From: Streptomyces bambusae
Lineage (GTDB): Bacteria; Actinomycetota; Actinomycetes; Streptomycetales; Streptomycetaceae
Assembly (NCBI RefSeq): GCF_020532645.1
Contig: NZ_JAJAUZ010000077.1
Coordinates: 1-33,223 of the forward strand
DNA: 33,223 nt
Direction: 5' to 3'
Shown: positions 29,959-33,223 of the stretch, in pieces
Layout of the letters: the number at the start of each line of letters is the position of its first letter
How positions within the stretch are numbered: position 1 is the first letter of the stretch
Translations under genes and position numbers: made by a program
Notes under the pieces: model-generated
Database searches by the model: none
What the model saw: only the letters and a program-made list of their open reading frames with translations
What the model was told of the DNA's origin: nothing

Positions 29959-30223
29959 GGGCCTTTCGGGGCTCCGCCCCGGACCCCGCGCCTCAAACGC
30001 CGGCGGGGCTGGGATGTGCCCGGCCGGGCTGGAGTTGCCCGGCGGGGCTGGAGTTGACCCAGGGTGGGGCGGTCAGCCCGGCGGGACGCACGCCCGGCCC
30101 TTCGGGGCTCCGCCCCGGACCCCGCGCCTCAAACGCCGGCGGGGCTGGGATGTGCCCGGCGGGGCTGGAGTTGCCCGGCGGGGCTGGAGTTGACCCAGGG
30201 TGGGGCGGTCAGCCCGGCGGGAG
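29959..30223. repeat. Tandem duplication, about 136-bp period, of the dispersed repeat
   Basis: The block from 29959 (REP-like GGGCTCCGCCCC core, GCGCCTCAAACGCC, then CTGGAGTTGCCCGGC and GGTGGGGCGGTCAGCCCGG) repeats 136 bp later, with near identity until about 30223. A shorter repeat of about 37 bp (CCCGGCGGGAGGTGGTCCCG) follows at 30213-30280. The array fills the gap between converging genes (SARP2 and MBL) and carries no credible ORF. Confidence 0.8.
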
Positions 30224-30296
30224 GTGGTCCCGTGGGGCTGGAGGTGGTGCGCCCGGCGGGAGGTGGTCCCGTGGGGCTGGTTTTGGCCCGGTGTGC

Positions 30297-30333
30297 GGAG
30301 ACCCCCTGGCGCTTCGGGCGGCAGGGGGTCTCC
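30297..30333. terminator. Terminator after the MBL gene
   Basis: GGAGACCCCCTG (30297-30308) and CAGGGGGTCTCC (30322-30333) form a perfect 12-bp stem with a 13-base loop, ending 4 bp before the MBL stop codon (minus strand). It could also end read-through from the SARP side. Confidence 0.8.
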
Positions 30334-30337
30334 GGGG

Positions 30338-31267
30338 TCAGGCGGCGCAGTGTGGGGGGTGGCCGTGGTAGGTGGTCATCTCCTGGAAGAGGGATCCGAT
30401 GTCCAGGGGGGTGCCTTCGGGGAGGCCGTGTTCCTCGGCGTAGGCGCGGTGGAGGTTGGGGAGGAGGCGCTCGGAGTCGAGGAGGGCGGCGTGCGGGCCC
30501 AGGTCGGTGGCGCGCGCCAGGTCCAGGGGGGTGGCGCCGGCCGCGACGCCGGCGGCGGCGAGGCGCTGGAGCCAGTGCAGGTAGGCCGCGTTGGCGTCGA
30601 GGAGCTCCGGGCCGCCGACGGGGCCGTGGCCGGGGACGACGGTGGTGGCGCCGAGGTCCCGCAGCCGGTCCAGGGCGCGCAGCATGCCGGTCACGGAGCC
30701 CATGACGCAGAACGGGGTGACCCCGTTCATGACGAGGTCGCCGGTGAACAGGACGCGCTGGTCGGGCAGCCAGACGACGGTGTCGTCGGTGGTGTGGGCG
30801 GCCGGCCCGATGTGGATCAGCTCGGCGCGCAGGTCCCCCACGTGGAGCGTCGTACGGTCCCGGAAGGTCAGCTCGGGCGGGGTGATCTCGATGTCGCCCC
30901 AGCAGACGTCCGGCCACAGCCCGGCCATGTGCAGGCCGGCCGCGCGGACCATCTCGCGGGTCCGCTCGTGGCCGATGGTGAGGGCCTCGGGGAAGACGAA
31001 GTTGCCGTACGTGTGGTCGCCGTGGAAGTGCGTGTTGACGACGGCGCGCGGCGGCCGGGGCGCCAGCCGGAGCGCGGTGTCCCGCAGGTGCCGGGCGCGG
31101 CTCTCGGTGGCGGCGGTGTCGACGAGCGCGCTGTGGCCGCCGGAGGCGAGGATGCCGGCGTTGTTGAGGCACCAGCCGCCTTCGGGCTGGACGTACGCGT
31201 GGACGCCGTCGGCGACCTCGGTCACGACGGCGGCCGTCCGGCGCGGGACGGTCGTGGCGGCGGGCAT
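30338..31267 (-). CDS. MBL-fold metallo-hydrolase
   Basis: The 309-residue protein has the zinc motif H80-F-H82-G-D84-H85 (HFHGDHTYGN), a downstream GPAAHTTDDTVVWLP with the third His, FTGDLVMNG with bridging Asp, and VVPGHGPVGG with the last His. It is a B3-like/glyoxalase II-type fold without a signal peptide. Family roles in polyketide clusters include thioester hydrolysis (MBL-type TE) and lactone or quinone chemistry. ATG 31267 follows GGGGGA. With a PPTase and PKS gene upstream on the same strand it may release or process the polyketide; this is inference. Confidence 0.87.
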   Translation of the reverse strand: MPAATTVPRRTAAVVTEVADGVHAYVQPEGGWCLNNAGILASGGHSALVDTAATESRARHLRDTALRLAPRPPRAVVNTHFHGDHTYGNFVFPEALTIGHERTREMVRAAGLHMAGLWPDVCWGDIEITPPELTFRDRTTLHVGDLRAELIHIGPAAHTTDDTVVWLPDQRVLFTGDLVMNGVTPFCVMGSVTGMLRALDRLRDLGATTVVPGHGPVGGPELLDANAAYLHWLQRLAAAGVAAGATPLDLARATDLGPHAALLDSERLLPNLHRAYAEEHGLPEGTPLDIGSLFQEMTTYHGHPPHCAA

Positions 31268-31568
31268 GGGTCCCCCATTCTGTTCTGTCGGCGGCGGCGG
31301 AAGCGGACGAGACGGGAGCGAGTACGGGAACGGGCCCGGAGCCTGGCTGCACACCGTTTCCGCGCCCCGTTCCGGTTCCGTGCGGTCCGGTCCGGGAAAA
31401 CGTGAATTCCCGGTGCGGCTCCGGCCGGAGCGGGCGCCGGGAATTCACCGCCCCTTATTTCCGGTGCGGGACGGTGAAAGATAACCGTGCACCGGGTTTT
31501 CAGGGCGTGTTCTCGATCGGGTTTCAAGCGTTTCTCCCGGCGTTCCGGAGGGAATTCCGGGGCCGGGT
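31268..31568. other. Gap between PPTase and MBL genes
   Basis: The 301-bp gap carries a large inverted repeat (31402-31448) and lower-GC stretches such as CCCCTTATTTCCGG and GAAAGATAACCGTG (about 31449-31490), which could hold a minus-strand promoter for the MBL gene. No ORF is supported. Confidence 0.4.
31402..31448. promoter_or_regulatory. Large stem-loop with perfect 12-bp arms
   Basis: GTGAATTCCCGG (31402-31413) and CCGGGAATTCAC (31437-31448) are perfect complements; a second palindrome CTCCGGCCGGAG lies in the loop. It is 121 bp beyond the PPTase stop and 135 bp before the MBL ATG, so it may be a terminator, an operator, or both. Confidence 0.65.
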
Positions 31569-32390
31569 TCAGGCCAGGGCGGGTTCGGGCAGGACGAGGC
31601 GGCGGGGGGCGGCGCGGCCCCAGGGGAAGCCGTGGTGGAGGTGGACGGCCGGCGGCCGGGCGTCGTCGACCTCGACGGCGGCCGCCGCCAGCACCTCGGG
31701 CACGGGCTCGACCTCCAGGAACCGCCAGCGGACCGCCGAGTCGTCGGCGGGCGGGCGGAACGAGAGGACGCCCCGGTCCTCGGCCAGGGTGAACGCGAAC
31801 GAGTCGAAGGGCAGGCCGAGTCCGAGGCCGCGGGCCTTGGAGTAGGCCTCCTTCAGGGTCCACAGGCGCAGCGCGCGCCGGTTGCGCGGCCGCCCGGGGG
31901 CGGCGCTGGCGATCCAGTGCTGCTCCTCGGGGGCGAAGGTCGCGATGATGTTGTCGAGGCCGCGTTCGGCGCGGTCGAGGCGTTCGACGTCGACGCCGAT
32001 GCGCAGGCCGCGGGAGACGCCGAGCAGGTTGTAGGCGTTGGCGTGCGACAGGTTGAAGTCGAGGACGCCGCCGCCGCGCGGCAGTCCGCCGGCCGGGGTC
32101 TGGAGGAACGGCCGGCCGCGCGAGGAGCGCCAGATGACGGCCTCGGCCTCGGGGATGCCGGTCTCCAGGGCGAGCACGCGGCGGACCAGGGCGTGGGCGA
32201 CGAGGTACTGGCGGCGGTCGCGTTCGAAGAGGAACCGGCCGGCGACCTCCTGCTCGTTCTCGTCGAGCCAGTACGCGGCGAGGGTGGCGGCAATCCCGGG
32301 GGCGAGGTCCTCGTTGGGGCAGAACCACAGGTTGACCGGGGCCGGTCCGGCCTGCGCCGGTCCGGCCGGGTCGAGGGGCAGCGTGGTCAT
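31569..32390 (-). CDS. Sfp-type 4'-phosphopantetheinyl transferase
   Basis: The 273-residue protein has the Sfp-type signatures: DFNLSHANAYNLL (111-123, CoA adenine region), GVDVERLD (132-139, with Mg-binding D134 and E136) and W177-TLKEAYSKARG with E181 and K185. It transfers phosphopantetheine from CoA to PKS/NRPS carrier proteins. Its ATG overlaps the TGA of the PKS gene (ATGA, 32387-32390), so it is translated with that protein and most likely activates its carrier domains. The N-terminal 20 residues are Pro/Ala-rich. Family certain; target inferred. Confidence 0.92.
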   Translation of the reverse strand: MTTLPLDPAGPAQAGPAPVNLWFCPNEDLAPGIAATLAAYWLDENEQEVAGRFLFERDRRQYLVAHALVRRVLALETGIPEAEAVIWRSSRGRPFLQTPAGGLPRGGGVLDFNLSHANAYNLLGVSRGLRIGVDVERLDRAERGLDNIIATFAPEEQHWIASAAPGRPRNRRALRLWTLKEAYSKARGLGLGLPFDSFAFTLAEDRGVLSFRPPADDSAVRWRFLEVEPVPEVLAAAAVEVDDARPPAVHLHHGFPWGRAAPRRLVLPEPALA

Positions 32391-33223
32391 GACGCGCCCT
32401 CCTCGCCGTCCAGCCACAGCGGTACGCGCAGGAAGGCGGAGGCGGGCAGCGGCACGGCGACGGTGCCGGGGCCGTGGGCGGGCTCCAGGGCGGTCCAGTC
32501 GACGTCGAGCCCGGCCAGCCACAGGCCGCGGAGCTGGTGCAGGTGCCCGGCCTGCCAGAGCGCGGCGAGGTAGTCGCCGGTCTCGGGTACGGCGGCCAGG
32601 CCCAGCGGGTCGGCGCCGCCGTCGCGGAGGTCGGCGCAGGGCGCGCCGTCCTCCAGGAACCGCTCCAGGGCGCGGACGAGTTCGCCGGTGCCGGCGACGA
32701 CGGCGGCGAACCGGCAGTCCATGGCGGCCCGGCCGGTGCGCAGGGCGCGGGCGAGGGCGGGCAGCGGCGGGACCGGGCCGGGGCCGGCGAGCAGGGCGGC
32801 GAACCGGCGGGCGGTGGCGGCCAGGTGGGCGGGGGTGGGGGCGGACAGGACGACCAGCTCGTCGGCGGGTTCCGCGGCGGAGCCGTCGGCGGTGTCGGCG
32901 GCCGGGGTCTGCGCGGGGTCGGGGACGTACTCCTCCAGGACCACGTGGGCGTCGGCGCCGCCGGCGCCGCGGATGCCGACACAGATCCGGCGGGTGCCGC
33001 CGTCGGCGGTCCAGGTCTGGGCTTCGGAGCGGTCCGGACCGGGGGCCAGGATGCGGTGGCGGAGCTGGAGCACGGCGCGGGTGAGGGCGGCGGCGCCGGT
33101 GGCGGGGCCGGCGTCGCCGACGAGGGCGCGGACGGATCCGGCGTCCTCGCGGACGCCGGCGTCCCGTGCGTCGAGGCCGGCGGCGCGCAGGGCTTCGCGC
33201 AGGACGCGTTCGGCGGGGGCGTC
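32387..33223 (-). CDS. Type I PKS C-terminus with degenerate ketosynthase (partial)
   Basis: The frame is open to the right edge; 278 residues are visible. Residues about 31-57 (VRALVGDAGPATGAAALTRAV) align with the KS motif KSNIGHxExAAGIAGLIKxV, but Lys becomes Arg and the catalytic His becomes Asp. The RGAGGADAHVVLEEY segment corresponds to FGFGGTNAHVVLEE with Asn to Asp. Next comes a KS-associated linker (VVLSAPTPAHLAATARRFAALL, ALRTGRAAMDCRFAAVV) and finally VDWTAL...VPLPASAFLRVPLWL, the post-KS segment that normally precedes the next domain. The protein stops there, with no AT. It is likely a non-elongating KS at a PKS C-terminus. Upstream domains are outside the window. Confidence 0.75.
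   Translation of the reverse strand, partial: DAPAERVLREALRAAGLDARDAGVREDAGSVRALVGDAGPATGAAALTRAVLQLRHRILAPGPDRSEAQTWTADGGTRRICVGIRGAGGADAHVVLEEYVPDPAQTPAADTADGSAAEPADELVVLSAPTPAHLAATARRFAALLAGPGPVPPLPALARALRTGRAAMDCRFAAVVAGTGELVRALERFLEDGAPCADLRDGGADPLGLAAVPETGDYLAALWQAGHLHQLRGLWLAGLDVDWTALEPAHGPGTVAVPLPASAFLRVPLWLDGEEGAS

Noticed and set aside
29959..30223. Insertion sequence or transposon remnant
   Set aside because: No transposase fragment, terminal inverted repeats or target duplication is visible; it is a simple tandem repeat.
32387..33223. Assignment of the right edge to a trans-AT PKS
   Set aside because: The KS linker and missing AT would fit, but only the last 278 residues are visible and the KS is degenerate, so the PKS class cannot be set.
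1..33223. tRNA or rRNA genes
   Set aside because: I saw no cloverleaf with T-loop GGTTCGAATC-type sequence and no rRNA-like segment on either strand.

Overview
The base composition (very GC-rich, strong third-position GC bias), GTG starts, ATGA/GTGA gene overlaps, rare TTA codons, SARP regulators and gamma-butyrolactone (GBL) signalling genes point to a Streptomyces or close relative. The window lies inside an antibiotic-type biosynthetic locus, with polyketide genes cut off at both edges: the N-terminus of a biotin carboxylase on the left and the C-terminus of a type I ketosynthase protein on the right. No product can be named from the sequence. The halogenase type, the two NTF2-fold (SnoaL-like) proteins and the biotin carboxylase make a chlorinated aromatic polyketide the best guess for the left half.

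Region 1 (1-11.6 kb, all minus strand) is a tailoring, export and redox block. In transcription order it holds a small conserved beta-rich protein, two SnoaL-like proteins, a DUF385/F420-type protein, an NADPH:FMN reductase, a CPA2 antiporter, a hemerythrin-like protein, an MFS exporter, an O-methyltransferase, a tandem-domain MarR regulator, an FAD-dependent halogenase of the tetracycline/aromatic-polyketide type, its flavin reductase and the biotin carboxylase. Strong hairpins divide this block into sub-transcripts. A 12-bp-arm palindrome and a hairpin followed by a U-run precede the first gene.

Region 2 (11.6-18.9 kb) is a dense regulatory island. It contains a BldC-like small HTH protein coupled to an OvmZ-like protein, a histidine-kinase-like protein whose phospho-acceptor His is Ser, two TetR regulators (one a likely GBL receptor), an OmpR-type atypical response regulator (JadR1-like) and an AfsA-type GBL synthase followed by an NAD-dependent epimerase/reductase. 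At least four ARE-like palindromes lie in their promoters. Those of the pseudo-kinase and the response regulator are almost the same sequence.

Region 3 (18.9-26.7 kb) looks more generic: a RibD/DHFR-fold reductase, a paralogue of the epimerase, a MarR/SDR divergent pair with a long twin-dyad operator, a small secreted protein, and an MMPL exporter with its probable TetR regulator. Region 4 (26.7-33.2 kb) returns to biosynthesis: a type II thioesterase, two divergent SARP activators, an MBL-fold hydrolase, a Sfp-type phosphopantetheinyl transferase, and a type I PKS C-terminus translationally coupled to it. The visible ketosynthase part has lost its second catalytic His. Whether regions 1-2 and region 4 form one cluster or two abutting ones cannot be decided from this window.
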